Shown: positions 49,490-58,549 of the stretch, piece by piece
Position numbering within the stretch: the stretch's first letter is position 1
Layout of the letters: every line of letters begins with the position of its first letter
NCBI GenBank assembly: GCA_964471325.1
Contig: CAYYFL010000004.1
Location: 57,325-121,324 of the forward strand
Origin: Velamenicoccus sp964471325
Lineage (GTDB): Bacteria > Omnitrophota > Gorgyraeia > Velamenicoccales > Velamenicoccaceae
DNA length: 64,000 bases
Direction: 5' to 3'
Program-made: the position numbers and the translations under genes
Notes under the pieces: generated by a model
What the model was told of the DNA's origin: nothing
Seen by the model: the letters and a program-made list of their open reading frames with translations, nothing else
The model's database searches: none

Positions 49490-51538
49490 CTATTCGGTCC
49501 GCAAGACCAAGGATTGAATCTGGGGGAGACAACGACGTGCTTCCTGCCGGCCCCGGCTGATAAGCTCTTCGGCATGTTCAAAACAAGACCATGAGATGCC
49601 GGTCATATCCGGATGAAGGACCACGTCAGACTGTCCGAGGGAACTCACCTGGGCCAGAAGATACTCCATGGATTGCACGGTCGAAACGATGATGCCGAAG
49701 ATATTGGGGTCCAGCCATTCGTGAAAACGGTCCCTAAAATAGAACCATGGATAACCCCAAAGCCCTTGCTTTTTGAAATCCGGCCTCACCCGTTTTTTCT
49801 GCAACAGATCATAGGTTCTCTCGATCTCTTCGGGACTTGGCAGGACATTGACGGCAACGATCTTTTTTGCGCCCGCCTCCACCAGAACATCCGTCGGCAA
49901 AGGATTGATGATGCCCCCGTCAATGTAAAACCTCCCCCCGACGGCATGAGGCGCAAAGACACCGGGAATGGAAATGCTGGCCATGATCGCATCGACAAGC
50001 CTGCCGGAGTCGAAAACCACCTGCTTCATCGAACGGCAATCGCAAGCCGCAACCCTGAACGGCATTTTTAAATCGTAGAACGTCTTATCGCCGAGGTATC
50101 TTTTCAAAAAAGACCTGACATGCCTGCCGCGGATGAGCCCCCGCAGAGGCATCATCAGGTCGTCGAAACCGAAAAGATAGGATTTCTTGTTGTTCTTCAG
50201 GACGATGGTTTGAATCTCGCCGGCAGAATAACCCGCCGCCCAGAAAGCGCCGAACATGGCGCCGATGCTTGAGCCTGAAACCATGTCGACGGGAATGCCC
50301 TCCTCTTCGATCACCTGCATGACCCCGATGTGCGCCAAGCCCATCGCCGAACCGCTGCCGAGGGCCAAACCCACAAGAACCTCGCCCATCTGCCTGGCGA
50401 CCCTCCGGATCACGCGGCTATAGGGATCCAGAGGGTGTCCCAAAACAAGAAAAGACCTGTCTATGTCCTGAGGAGGAAGCGTGGCATAAACAGGAAGATG
50501 AAAAACCGACTCTTCCATGCATATGGAAAGCCCCCTGCCTTTACTATGGACTCCCTTCTCTTCAACAATAAGAAGGCGCATTTTTTTTCTAAAGGAGCTG
50601 TCGCACGATAAACCCGTCATATCCAGGAGCCGCGACATCTTTCGCAAGGCATCCGCGTGCGGGGCCATTACCAGATGGACGGCATCGGACTGCGCCAGGA
50701 TCTTAAAAGCCTGGGGTCCGAAATCACAAGGAAGATGGACGAGGCAAAAGTGATAATCATTAACGAGCGTGGTCGCCAAGGAGATAAAAGCGGCCACGTC
50801 CGTCGTCCCGGCGGCCTTCGCCTCAACGAATAAAACATCTATGCCGGCCTGCGGATGGAGGACAAATTCGAAAATTCTGGTGGGATGATAAACAAGATCT
50901 TTCGGCAAGATGCTTGCGGAAGGACCGAGCCCCAGGACGCCGCGGATCAAAGAGTCCCCGCCGGAAAAATCGACAAGAACAACCTTCTTTGCGGTCTGTT
51001 CCCTGAGGCCTATCGCCAAATTCAAGGCATAAAGGGCCGTGTCGTTTTTTGTCATGGCGTCGCCGAAAAAAGAAACGATGGTGCTTTCAAAGATGGATTT
51101 GGGATGCAGGTCGCGGCGTTTGAGCCTCCGCGATAACATCCGGCTCAAATCGATCGCCAGCCTCGGGATCCGATGAAGAATGGCTTTAAATTTATCGGCG
51201 GGAATACGGGCCATCACCGTATCATTGACGGCCCGCGCACTGACGGAATGAGGCTCGCCCGTCAACAACGAGATAAAACCGAAATATTTACCCCGGTGGA
51301 TATGCTCGAGCGTCTCGGGATGCCCAGCCTTCTCAACAAACACCTCCACCCTTCCGGAGATGATGCAGTAAAAAGCATCGGGTGGATCTCCCTGACGGTA
51401 AATCGTCTCGTCCGATTTATAATCCACGATCTCCAGGGCACCGAGAACCATGCGCCGCTCAAAAGGGTTCAGGCCCGAAAAGAGCGGGATGTGCCTGAAA
51501 ATCAGTGCCTTGTCAAATAAGAGCGTCGGCTGTTCCAT
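49490..51538 (-). CDS. cNMP-binding / MinD-like / patatin-like phospholipase protein
   Basis: 682 residues in three parts. 1-135: cyclic-nucleotide-binding fold (IIRGRVEVFVEK-like IISGRVEVFVEK, then GKYFGFISLLTGEPHSVSARA). About 150-320: a MinD/ParA-like Rossmann domain where the P-loop is degenerate (GDAMTKNDT, 159-167) but VVLVDFSGGDS follows. About 390-600: patatin with GSSIG (nucleophile Ser near 424) and DGG (Asp540), so lipid acyl hydrolysis is expected. The glycine-rich turn reads GSGSAMG, lacking the common Arg. It is reminiscent of neuropathy-target-esterase-type proteins. It lies downstream of the kinase-receiver-thymidylate synthase genes. Confidence 0.88.
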   Translation of the reverse strand: MEQPTLLFDKALIFRHIPLFSGLNPFERRMVLGALEIVDYKSDETIYRQGDPPDAFYCIISGRVEVFVEKAGHPETLEHIHRGKYFGFISLLTGEPHSVSARAVNDTVMARIPADKFKAILHRIPRLAIDLSRMLSRRLKRRDLHPKSIFESTIVSFFGDAMTKNDTALYALNLAIGLREQTAKKVVLVDFSGGDSLIRGVLGLGPSASILPKDLVYHPTRIFEFVLHPQAGIDVLFVEAKAAGTTDVAAFISLATTLVNDYHFCLVHLPCDFGPQAFKILAQSDAVHLVMAPHADALRKMSRLLDMTGLSCDSSFRKKMRLLIVEEKGVHSKGRGLSICMEESVFHLPVYATLPPQDIDRSFLVLGHPLDPYSRVIRRVARQMGEVLVGLALGSGSAMGLAHIGVMQVIEEEGIPVDMVSGSSIGAMFGAFWAAGYSAGEIQTIVLKNNKKSYLFGFDDLMMPLRGLIRGRHVRSFLKRYLGDKTFYDLKMPFRVAACDCRSMKQVVFDSGRLVDAIMASISIPGVFAPHAVGGRFYIDGGIINPLPTDVLVEAGAKKIVAVNVLPSPEEIERTYDLLQKKRVRPDFKKQGLWGYPWFYFRDRFHEWLDPNIFGIIVSTVQSMEYLLAQVSSLGQSDVVLHPDMTGISWSCFEHAEELISRGRQEARRCLPQIQSLVLRTE

Positions 51539-51636
51539 GGATTTCCGGTGGGCAATGGTTTGATTTCATTCGCCTTCCCAGGATGAACGAAACGACCCGG
51601 CCTCGATCGGGACATCGGCCCTGGAACGGCAAGAAA

Positions 51637-52389
51637 CTACGCGATCACCCGATCGGTCTTCTTCGTACGGATCTTCGCCACCTCCCATGAATAATCATAA
51701 AGGTGCAACCCCTTGGAAGCGGCGACAATCTCTCCGTCTTCGACGCCGATCATCTCGGCCATATACTGCTTCACCAGCTGCAGACCGCCGAGGTTTGAAG
51801 GAAAACCGCCCCAGAGATCCCAGGAGCGAAAATAAAGAAAAAAATGAAGCTTATGGTCCCTCACCTTTGTGTCGATCAGCCTCAGGCAAGGCGGATCCTG
51901 GAGCTTGATGTCCGACGGCATGCCGATCTCCATGACGGCTTGGTTAGTTCCAAAACCTTCTTGCCTGTACATCCTGATGACTTCATCAATCTGATTGACA
52001 TGCAGGGGCAGCTCCCGGACCATCTGACGGCCGTCCTTGTTTTCAGCGAAACGCACCCTGGGATCCACCAGCCGTTCGCCATAGGTATAGTCTTCCGTCT
52101 CGGTTTTCGCTCCGGTCAACAAATACGAAAGATATCCCTGGATGTAATCCATGTCCGTCGGGGCCGGGATATTCAGGCCTTCAGGAATGATAGGAATGAT
52201 TTGATGCGAAGGTTTGCGCACCCGAACGACAACGAAATCAAACTCCAGACGTTTGGAACCCTTGTAGCTGCCCCGCGTAATGGTATAGACCCGGCCCTTG
52301 TCCAGAATGGCCGATAACGTCTGGAACCAGGCATCGTCCAGATCAAAAGCATCCACAAATACAGGAGAAAGGAATTGTTCCGTAGGCAT
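51637..52389 (-). CDS. Archaeal-type thymidylate synthase (ThyA family)
   Basis: 250 residues of the ThyA fold, closest in pattern to the compact enzymes of methanogens. The catalytic Cys is in DPPCLRLIDTKV, followed by the signature YFRSWDLWGGFPSNLGGLQ and the C-terminal HLYDYSWEVA. Expected reaction: dUMP plus methylene-tetrahydrofolate (or a related pterin) to dTMP. A dCMP hydroxymethylase-like reaction is a less likely option. It lies 16 nt downstream of a receiver gene, an unusual place for a nucleotide enzyme. Confidence 0.83.
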   Translation of the reverse strand: MPTEQFLSPVFVDAFDLDDAWFQTLSAILDKGRVYTITRGSYKGSKRLEFDFVVVRVRKPSHQIIPIIPEGLNIPAPTDMDYIQGYLSYLLTGAKTETEDYTYGERLVDPRVRFAENKDGRQMVRELPLHVNQIDEVIRMYRQEGFGTNQAVMEIGMPSDIKLQDPPCLRLIDTKVRDHKLHFFLYFRSWDLWGGFPSNLGGLQLVKQYMAEMIGVEDGEIVAASKGLHLYDYSWEVAKIRTKKTDRVIA

Positions 52390-52405
52390 TGCCTTTTGTT
52401 TGTCT

Positions 52406-52783
52406 TTATCGAGGCCCGATCAACCGGTGGATCTCCTCCAAAAGCTCCTTCGGATCATAGGGCTTTGCCAGGAAGAAATTATGTCCGAGCTCATGGCCTT
52501 CTGTTTGCTCTTCCCGCTTGGTATAAAGACACGTCAGAAACAGGATCGGGATATCCTTGGTCTTGGCATCCTCATGAAGGATGGCCGCCGTCTCGGAACC
52601 GTCCATGCCTGGCATAAGGATGTCCAGGATGATGAGCGCCGGTTTTTCACGTCTGGCGACATCAACCGCATCTTTCCCGTTTGTCGCCGTAAGCACCTCA
52701 TAGCCGGCAGCCTGGAGACGTTTTTCCAGCAGCGTCAAGACAGAAGGTTCGTCATCTACCGCCAGGATCTTATAGTTTATCAT
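52406..52783 (-). CDS. Stand-alone response regulator receiver
   Basis: A 125-residue REC domain: ILAVDDEPS acidic pair, phospho-acceptor Asp in LIILDILMPGMDGSE, switch Thr in FLTCL and Lys in LAKPYD. No output domain. Closely related to the next gene upstream (shared PGMDGSE, DAKTKDIPILFLTCL), so the two are tandem paralogues. Third receiver behind the large histidine kinase. Confidence 0.93.
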   Translation of the reverse strand: MINYKILAVDDEPSVLTLLEKRLQAAGYEVLTATNGKDAVDVARREKPALIILDILMPGMDGSETAAILHEDAKTKDIPILFLTCLYTKREEQTEGHELGHNFFLAKPYDPKELLEEIHRLIGPR

Positions 52784-52798
52784 ACCTCTCTCTCCCTC

Positions 52799-53188
52799 TC
52801 AGGAACGATTCGCCGGTTTAACGATCCGTTTGCCGATCTCGTCCAATAGCTCGCCGACATCATAGGGTTTGGCGATGAAAAAATTCTGCCCCAGAAGATG
52901 ACCGCAGACCTTTTCTTCCTGCTTCGTGAAAAGACACGTCAGAAACAGGATCGGGATATCCTTGGTCTTGGCATCCTTCCTCAGGATGCCGGCGACTTCC
53001 GAACCGTCCATCCCCGGCATGGCGATATCTAGGATGATGAGGTCCGGAGTTTTTTTTTGGGCAAGGGCGACAGCTTCTTTCCCACAGGAGGCCTTGATGA
53101 CCTCGTAACCCGCCTTGGTGAGACGCTCGCCAAGCAACTTCAGCACATCCGGCTCATCATCGACAATCAGCAATTTTTGTTTGTCCAT
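52799..53188 (-). CDS. Stand-alone response regulator receiver
   Basis: 129 residues, REC domain only: LLIVDDEPD, phospho-acceptor in LIILDIAMPGMDGSE, FLTCLFTKQEE and IAKPYD. Its sequence parallels the downstream receiver along the whole length and resembles the upstream one less, which suggests a recent local duplication. It lacks DNA-binding or enzymatic output, so it works through protein contacts or as a phosphate sink. Confidence 0.93.
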   Translation of the reverse strand: MDKQKLLIVDDEPDVLKLLGERLTKAGYEVIKASCGKEAVALAQKKTPDLIILDIAMPGMDGSEVAGILRKDAKTKDIPILFLTCLFTKQEEKVCGHLLGQNFFIAKPYDVGELLDEIGKRIVKPANRS

Positions 53189-53192
53189 ATCC

Positions 53193-53582
53193 TCATTCCT
53201 CCCCTTTCTTATTCAACGCCATGCGCAAGACGAAACTCAGCTTTTCCGGATCATACGGCTTTGTCAGGAAAAATTCCCCGCCGGCCTGCTTGCCCATTTC
53301 AATATCTTCTTTCTGGGCCAGAACGCTTAAAAAAACGACGGGAATTCCTTTTGTCGCATAATCCGATTTGAGCTTCTTGCAGACTTCGATACCGTTAAAA
53401 TACGGCATCATGATATCAAGAATGATCAAATCCGGCTTCATGGACTTTGCCATCTCAATGCCCGTATAGCCGTCTTCTGCGACGATAACATCGAAACCGA
53501 AAGAGACGAGCCTGAATTTCAGCAAATTCCTCAAACCCACTTCATCATCGATAATAAGGATCGTTTTCTTATCTTCTGCCAT
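53193..53582 (-). CDS. Stand-alone response regulator receiver
   Basis: 129-residue REC domain: ILIIDDEVG, phospho-acceptor in LIILDIMMPYFNGIE, switch Ser in VFLSVL and Lys in LTKPYD. It starts 3 nt after the histidine kinase stop, so it is the most likely direct partner of that kinase. It differs from its two downstream neighbours in the switch region (Ser in place of Thr). Confidence 0.93.
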   Translation of the reverse strand: MAEDKKTILIIDDEVGLRNLLKFRLVSFGFDVIVAEDGYTGIEMAKSMKPDLIILDIMMPYFNGIEVCKKLKSDYATKGIPVVFLSVLAQKEDIEMGKQAGGEFFLTKPYDPEKLSFVLRMALNKKGEE

Positions 53583-53585
53583 AAT

Positions 53586-56500
53586 TTACCCGCGTGTTAT
53601 GGGAAGAGTGAATTTAAAGGTTGATCCCTCCCCCAATGTGGACTCAACCCAAATACGGCCCCCCATGGCTTCTACCAGGTTACGGGAAATGTAAAGCCCG
53701 AGCCCCGTCCCTCCAACCCGCCGCACAAGCGTGCTGTCGAGCTGAACGAATTTTCCGAAAAGGCGCGTAATCTCATCCTGAGGAATCCCCGCCCCTTCAT
53801 CTTTGATGCTGAATTCTACGGCATCGTGGACCTGCCGCACCGTCAGGACGATCCTGCTGCGCTCCCGCGTAAATTTAATGGCGTTGTTCAAAAGATTCAT
53901 CAATACCTGGATGAGCCTGTCTTTGTCCGCCATCGCCGACGGCAGGTCTTTCTGGCAATCGGTGACAAACACCAGTCCCCGTTTTTCAATCTCGATCCTG
54001 ACCAGACTGTATACCTGATCGATGACCTCGCAAATATTGCACGGGCTCATGTGGACTTTGAGCAAGTTGGATTGGATCTTCGAGATATCGAGGATATCGC
54101 CGATCAGACGGTTCAAGCGGTTGATATTGGACAAGGCGATCTGAAGGCATTCCTTCTGGTTCCTGTTGATCTTTCCCTGGGTGCCGTCGGCGACAATCTC
54201 GACCCCCTCCTTGATAGCCGACAAAGGCGTCCTGAGCTCGTGGGAAACCATCGAGACGAACTCGGTCTTGATCTTCTCGATCTTCTTGCGTTCCGTAATG
54301 TCGCGGATATTGCACTGAATGATCTTGCGCTTTTCGACGAAATAGGTGGAGGCCCTGAATTCTGCCTCGATCTCCTTCTCCGTGCACGTCTTGAGCCTCA
54401 CATCATCGTACAAAACAGACATTTGCTCCTTGAGGGCCAAAAAGGCCCTGTCGTAAACCTGAGACTCACGGAAAAAAGGAACAGCGTTGTAATGCAGGCC
54501 CATCAGCTGGTCTCTTGTGCACTCCAGGATATCTAAAAGATACGGATTGGCGCTGATGATGTTTCCGCTCGAGGCGTCGATGATCAGTATGCCGTCCTGG
54601 GCCGATTCAAAAAGGTTCCTGAACATGAGTTCGGAGACCTGCAAAGCCCTCGTCCTCTCTTCGATCAAGTTCTCCAGGTCATGTGAATAACGCTTCAATT
54701 CATCTTCCAGGCGCTTGCGATCGGTCACGTCGTGAGAGATGTGGATGACCCCGATGATGCGCCCCTTTTCATCCTTCAGCGGTGAAAGGGTGACATCCAC
54801 ATAAGCCTCGCGGCCGTCGCGCATTTTATGGATATGCGTGGATTCGATCGTCCGGCCGTGCTTGGCGACCTCTTCAAACGAACAAGCCTCGCAGGCGGAA
54901 CAAACGTGCCTGTAGACATCTGAACACAGCTTACCGATGACATCTTCCTTGCGCATGCCCGCCTGTTCCATAAAATAACGGTTAACATCCAGGACGACCT
55001 TGGTGTTGCAGTCAAGCACGATCAGTGAATCGCTGATGGAATCGATGACATTACGCGACAGGGCCCGCTCGAATTCCAGCATCTCGACCATGCTCTTGCG
55101 CTCCGTCATATCCAGCGTCAACTCCAGAACCTGCTCCACTTCCCCCCGCTCATTTTTGACCGGAGTGCAAATCAGGAGAAAATCTATGACCCGACCGTCG
55201 GGGAAAACCGACCTCTCTTCGCCCGTCTGCACCTGACCCGTCTCCATGGCCCTCCGCGAAGGACATGTCAGACAGACAGAATCACGAAGTTGGTATACCT
55301 CGAAGCACTTGCGCCCCTGGATCGTCCCCAGTTTGCCAAACCACTTCTCCATAACCTGGTTGACCCAGACGATATTAAAATTCTTATCGATAAGCGACAA
55401 TCCCGCTCCGATAGAATCGGCGATCGTCTTGAGACGGCCGCGCTCTTCCGACAGGGAAGCTTCCAGGTGTTTTTGCTCCGTCACATCCTGGATGATGCCG
55501 TAAAAAACTTCCCCGTACCTTTCGTCATGCTTAACCACTGCAGTGACCGAGGCCCAGAAAAGACGCCCCTTAAGGGTCTTGCCGCGAAATTCGTAATTCT
55601 TTACGAAGCCGTTCTTGAGCAACATATCGCTGAAACGCTTTCTTTCTGCGGGATCGGCATATAAAGTCTTCACAGAAATATTTTCCACGGAATCGGTCTC
55701 GAAAATTTTAAGCAGCGCCGGATTTGCCTCAAAGAACCTGCCATCGGGCCCCGGCGTATTGATATAGACGCCTACGTTAAGATTTTCAACAAGGTCCCTG
55801 TATTTTTCCTGCGTCTCGAGCAGTTCCTTTTCAATCCTGCGGATCCTGCTCTTGTCGATACCGATCCCCAGAAAACCGACGAGCTCACCCTTGTCGTTCC
55901 GTATGCCGGCAATGGTCAAATCGATAGGAAATCGCGTGCCGTCTTTCTTGACCATGATCCATTCGCGTTGAAGAACACCGCCTTGCCGTACGACCTCTGT
56001 GATTGCCTCAAAACCATGCAAATCCTTCCCTGTCTTTCTGCAGAATTCTTCCTCGAAAACCCTCAAATCTGCGGGGTCATGAAGAACAAGAGGCGTCTTT
56101 CCCAAAATCTCTGAAGCGGTATATCCAAAGAGCTCTTGCGCCCCATCGTTCCACATCTGAAAAGCACCCGACAAGTTCGTGGCGCACATGGAAATTTGGC
56201 TGGCGCCATCCAGAAAAGACCTTAGCCTCGCATGGGCGTCCGCCAGCCTTTCTTCATAGCGCTTGTGGGTCGTAATATCCTGCGCCAAGCCCAGGACAAA
56301 CAGGATATGCCCCTGCGGGTCTTTCACCGGGAATACCGTCAGGGCGACGTCCAATTCCTCGCCTTCCATGTTCTTTTGGGCCAGTTCGCGGATGAGGGTA
56401 TGTCCCTCGAACACCTTCATAATCTCATTTTCCAAAGAAACAACGCCCAGCACATCCGTTACCTTCCTGCTCCGGAGAGGATTTTTTTCATCAACGACAT

Positions 56501-58061
56501 CGGCCTTGCGGTAACCGTAGAGCTTTTCGGCCCCTTGATTCCAAAAGATCAAACGCAGATCCCTGTCAAAGCCAAAGATGGCATTGGGCGAATTATTAAG
56601 GATGCCACGAAATGTCTCCTCGGACCTCGCCAGCTCCCGTTGCGCTTCGCGCAGACTTACGAGAGCCTTATCGAGGTTATCTTTCTGGATCTGTAATTCA
56701 AGCCCTTTGAGCGCGAAAATGATCAAGAACGCATAACCAACCACCAGCAGGATGAGGAAGCTGAAACATATGCCGATGACAAAAAGCCTGACGCGATACA
56801 CTTCCCCTTGAAGCTTGGCAACGTCAATATCGACTCCCAAAAGGGCCAAGGCCTGATCGTCCTTATCAAGAACGGGAAAGAAAACCGTGTAGGCGGGGCG
56901 GCCGTCATTCCCCAGATAGGGCCCGACGAGCGTCGGTTTCTTTGAATAAAAAGAATCCGCTATCGCCTTCTGAGGAATTTGAGCGCCGAAGGACGGAACA
57001 ACCTCGTGCGGAAAAACCTGGGGAGAGCTTCCAACGGCAAAAGAAAAACGGTCTTTTCCCGGCAGGATCAAATACAGCGCCTTCGTGTAGAGCGAAAGTT
57101 CGGGCAGGTCCGACATGCGGTTATGCATTTTCAGATACTTCTTGTAAACGGATACGTCCTCCCCGGCAATGAACTGACGGACATCCAGCGTCCCGATAAT
57201 ATCCGCCAGGTTCCTGGCGTCCGTCAGGACAAGCTGCTTGAGGTGTTTTTTCTCGAACTTGTCAACAGATCCCATAAGCATGAATCCGCCGGCGAAGAAA
57301 ACAAGATAGAAAAAAAGAAAACTGTACATGAGGACCTGGCGGCGCCTCCCCCTGACATTTCTGGATGGAAGATCAAGGACATAACGGGTGGCCTGATGGA
57401 TCAGGAGAAAAGCGACAAGCATCGCCCCTAAGGCGCGCTGGAAAGCCGCCGGGACCCGAAAGGCATAATAAAAAAAAGGTTGACTTACCGACAAGGCGGG
57501 AAGCGTGGCGATCTGAAGAGGCACTAACGGCAGAGAGTAAAAGAAAAAAGCAATGCCAATAAAACGGTAGCTCCAGCGTGAGCTGACCCTCTCCTGCCTC
57601 GAAGCATAAAGCAAAAACACGGCGCCTGCCGCAAAAGTCGCCGGCACCCTCAATGTCGCGGTGATAAAACCGTTTAATATCTCGGCGTTGCGGATAAAAA
57701 ACAAACCGAGCACAAAAACACTGAAAGGCAGGACATACAACCATTTATTGATTCGTTTTCCGCTCAAAAGGACGTAGGAACTCCGGGAGAATTCCAGAAG
57801 AAAGACGAAAGAAGCGACGAGCAGGACAAGACGCAAGCTGTTGAATAAAGATGGATCCGCGTTAGATATGGACAAGAGATCAAGCCATTTATTCAAGGCG
57901 CGCAAAAGAGCAAAAAATACGAAAAACAACCAGTTCAATGTCAATGCATGGTGTGATCTTTCGCGAATATAAAAAATAAAACCGGCAGACGCCAAAAGAA
58001 AAAATGCCGCGCCATAAAAGAAATAAAGATAGTCTAGGTTCTGTAAGAAAAATAGCTGCAT
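53586..58061 (-). CDS. Giant multi-PAS membrane histidine kinase
   Basis: 1491 residues. 1-265: about eight membrane helices. About 265-425: extracytoplasmic sensor-like segment. 425-450: another helix. About 475-1245: six PAS units, each linked by TERK/TDRK-type connectors. PAS 4 and PAS 5 carry Cys pairs (DSVCLTCPSRR; HVCSACEACSFEE) that could bind metal or react to redox state. Near 1270: HisKA with SHELRTPLSAIKEG (phospho-His). C-terminus: HATPase with NLLNNAIKFT, DEGAGIPQDE and GTGLGLYISRNLVEAMGG. It is a complete kinase with no fused receiver, with three receivers directly downstream. The ATG lacks a strong ribosome site. Confidence 0.95.
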   Translation of the reverse strand: MQLFFLQNLDYLYFFYGAAFFLLASAGFIFYIRERSHHALTLNWLFFVFFALLRALNKWLDLLSISNADPSLFNSLRLVLLVASFVFLLEFSRSSYVLLSGKRINKWLYVLPFSVFVLGLFFIRNAEILNGFITATLRVPATFAAGAVFLLYASRQERVSSRWSYRFIGIAFFFYSLPLVPLQIATLPALSVSQPFFYYAFRVPAAFQRALGAMLVAFLLIHQATRYVLDLPSRNVRGRRRQVLMYSFLFFYLVFFAGGFMLMGSVDKFEKKHLKQLVLTDARNLADIIGTLDVRQFIAGEDVSVYKKYLKMHNRMSDLPELSLYTKALYLILPGKDRFSFAVGSSPQVFPHEVVPSFGAQIPQKAIADSFYSKKPTLVGPYLGNDGRPAYTVFFPVLDKDDQALALLGVDIDVAKLQGEVYRVRLFVIGICFSFLILLVVGYAFLIIFALKGLELQIQKDNLDKALVSLREAQRELARSEETFRGILNNSPNAIFGFDRDLRLIFWNQGAEKLYGYRKADVVDEKNPLRSRKVTDVLGVVSLENEIMKVFEGHTLIRELAQKNMEGEELDVALTVFPVKDPQGHILFVLGLAQDITTHKRYEERLADAHARLRSFLDGASQISMCATNLSGAFQMWNDGAQELFGYTASEILGKTPLVLHDPADLRVFEEEFCRKTGKDLHGFEAITEVVRQGGVLQREWIMVKKDGTRFPIDLTIAGIRNDKGELVGFLGIGIDKSRIRRIEKELLETQEKYRDLVENLNVGVYINTPGPDGRFFEANPALLKIFETDSVENISVKTLYADPAERKRFSDMLLKNGFVKNYEFRGKTLKGRLFWASVTAVVKHDERYGEVFYGIIQDVTEQKHLEASLSEERGRLKTIADSIGAGLSLIDKNFNIVWVNQVMEKWFGKLGTIQGRKCFEVYQLRDSVCLTCPSRRAMETGQVQTGEERSVFPDGRVIDFLLICTPVKNERGEVEQVLELTLDMTERKSMVEMLEFERALSRNVIDSISDSLIVLDCNTKVVLDVNRYFMEQAGMRKEDVIGKLCSDVYRHVCSACEACSFEEVAKHGRTIESTHIHKMRDGREAYVDVTLSPLKDEKGRIIGVIHISHDVTDRKRLEDELKRYSHDLENLIEERTRALQVSELMFRNLFESAQDGILIIDASSGNIISANPYLLDILECTRDQLMGLHYNAVPFFRESQVYDRAFLALKEQMSVLYDDVRLKTCTEKEIEAEFRASTYFVEKRKIIQCNIRDITERKKIEKIKTEFVSMVSHELRTPLSAIKEGVEIVADGTQGKINRNQKECLQIALSNINRLNRLIGDILDISKIQSNLLKVHMSPCNICEVIDQVYSLVRIEIEKRGLVFVTDCQKDLPSAMADKDRLIQVLMNLLNNAIKFTRERSRIVLTVRQVHDAVEFSIKDEGAGIPQDEITRLFGKFVQLDSTLVRRVGGTGLGLYISRNLVEAMGGRIWVESTLGEGSTFKFTLPITRG

Positions 58062-58116
58062 GATGATCTGTCTGTTTCGCCTTGGTCCAGCCTCCGGAAG
58101 AGGCCGGGGTGAAACA

Positions 58117-58142
58117 AAAAACTGCGGAGCCCCTCCGCAGTT
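58117..58142 (-). terminator. Terminator/attenuator hairpin between tRNA-Gly and the kinase gene
   Basis: Minus strand: AACTGCGGAG, loop GGGC, CTCCGCAGTT followed by TTTT. It would end tRNA-cluster transcripts before the kinase gene. Because a promoter-like sequence lies upstream at 58221-58249, it could also act as an attenuator in the kinase leader. Confidence 0.8.
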
Positions 58143-58220
58143 AAATAATAATATTAGTCATTATGCATGATTGACCGCCATGACCTTTGAGAAGTTTTAA
58201 ATAACTAAACGCGTAACCCT

Positions 58221-58249
58221 ATGTTAACACAAACACTTAAGTGAGTCAA
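58221..58249 (-). promoter_or_regulatory. Possible promoter for the histidine kinase gene
   Basis: Minus strand: TTGACT (58249-58244), 17-bp spacer, TAACAT (58226-58221). It is about 160 bp before the kinase ATG, with the hairpin terminator lying between them. Confidence 0.5.
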
Positions 58250-58261
58250 TGGGGTGATCAA

Positions 58262-58475
58262 GGAAGGAAGATTTGGAGCGGGAGATGGCCCGTAAAACTC
58301 GCCTCGGCCCATAAAATACTCGTATCACGCAAAGTGAAATTCAAACGGGATTCCGTCACGTGTCCGTTCAATGGAGCGGGTGATCGGAATCCCTGCAGAA
58401 CCGACGTAAGCTTTGGGGCTTGTCCCGACGCCCCTTACAAATTCTCAGCGGCGGGATCCCGCGGCCATTTAATTT
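58262..58475. repeat. tRNA-Gly 3'-end fragments and palindromes downstream of tRNA-Gly
   Basis: 58272-58288 repeats exactly the last 14 nt of tRNA-Gly plus its 3' flank (TTTGGAGCGGGAGATGG). 58371-58392 is a diverged second copy (ATGGAGCGGG-TGATCGGAATCC). Between them are hairpins: CGGGATTCCG with CGGAATCCC (58346-58392), GTAAG-GGGGC with GCCCC-TTAC (near 58407-58439) and GCGGGATCCCGC (about 58451-58462). The remainder of 58062-58261 holds the kinase leader. Confidence 0.65.
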
Positions 58476-58549
58476 TGGAGCGGGAGATGGGAATCGAACC
58501 CACATAACCAGCTTGGAAGGCTAGTGTTCTACCACTGAACTACTCCCGC
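58476..58549 (-). tRNA. tRNA-Gly (anticodon TCC)
   Basis: Complete cloverleaf on the minus strand: acceptor GCGGGAG/CTCCCGC, D stem GTTC/GAAC, anticodon stem CTAGC/GCTGG with loop CTTCCAA (anticodon TCC), T loop TTCGATT, and encoded CCA. It is the third gene of a Thr-Tyr-Gly tRNA order that matches the start of the bacterial tRNA-tufB cluster, although tuf itself is absent here. Confidence 0.95.
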
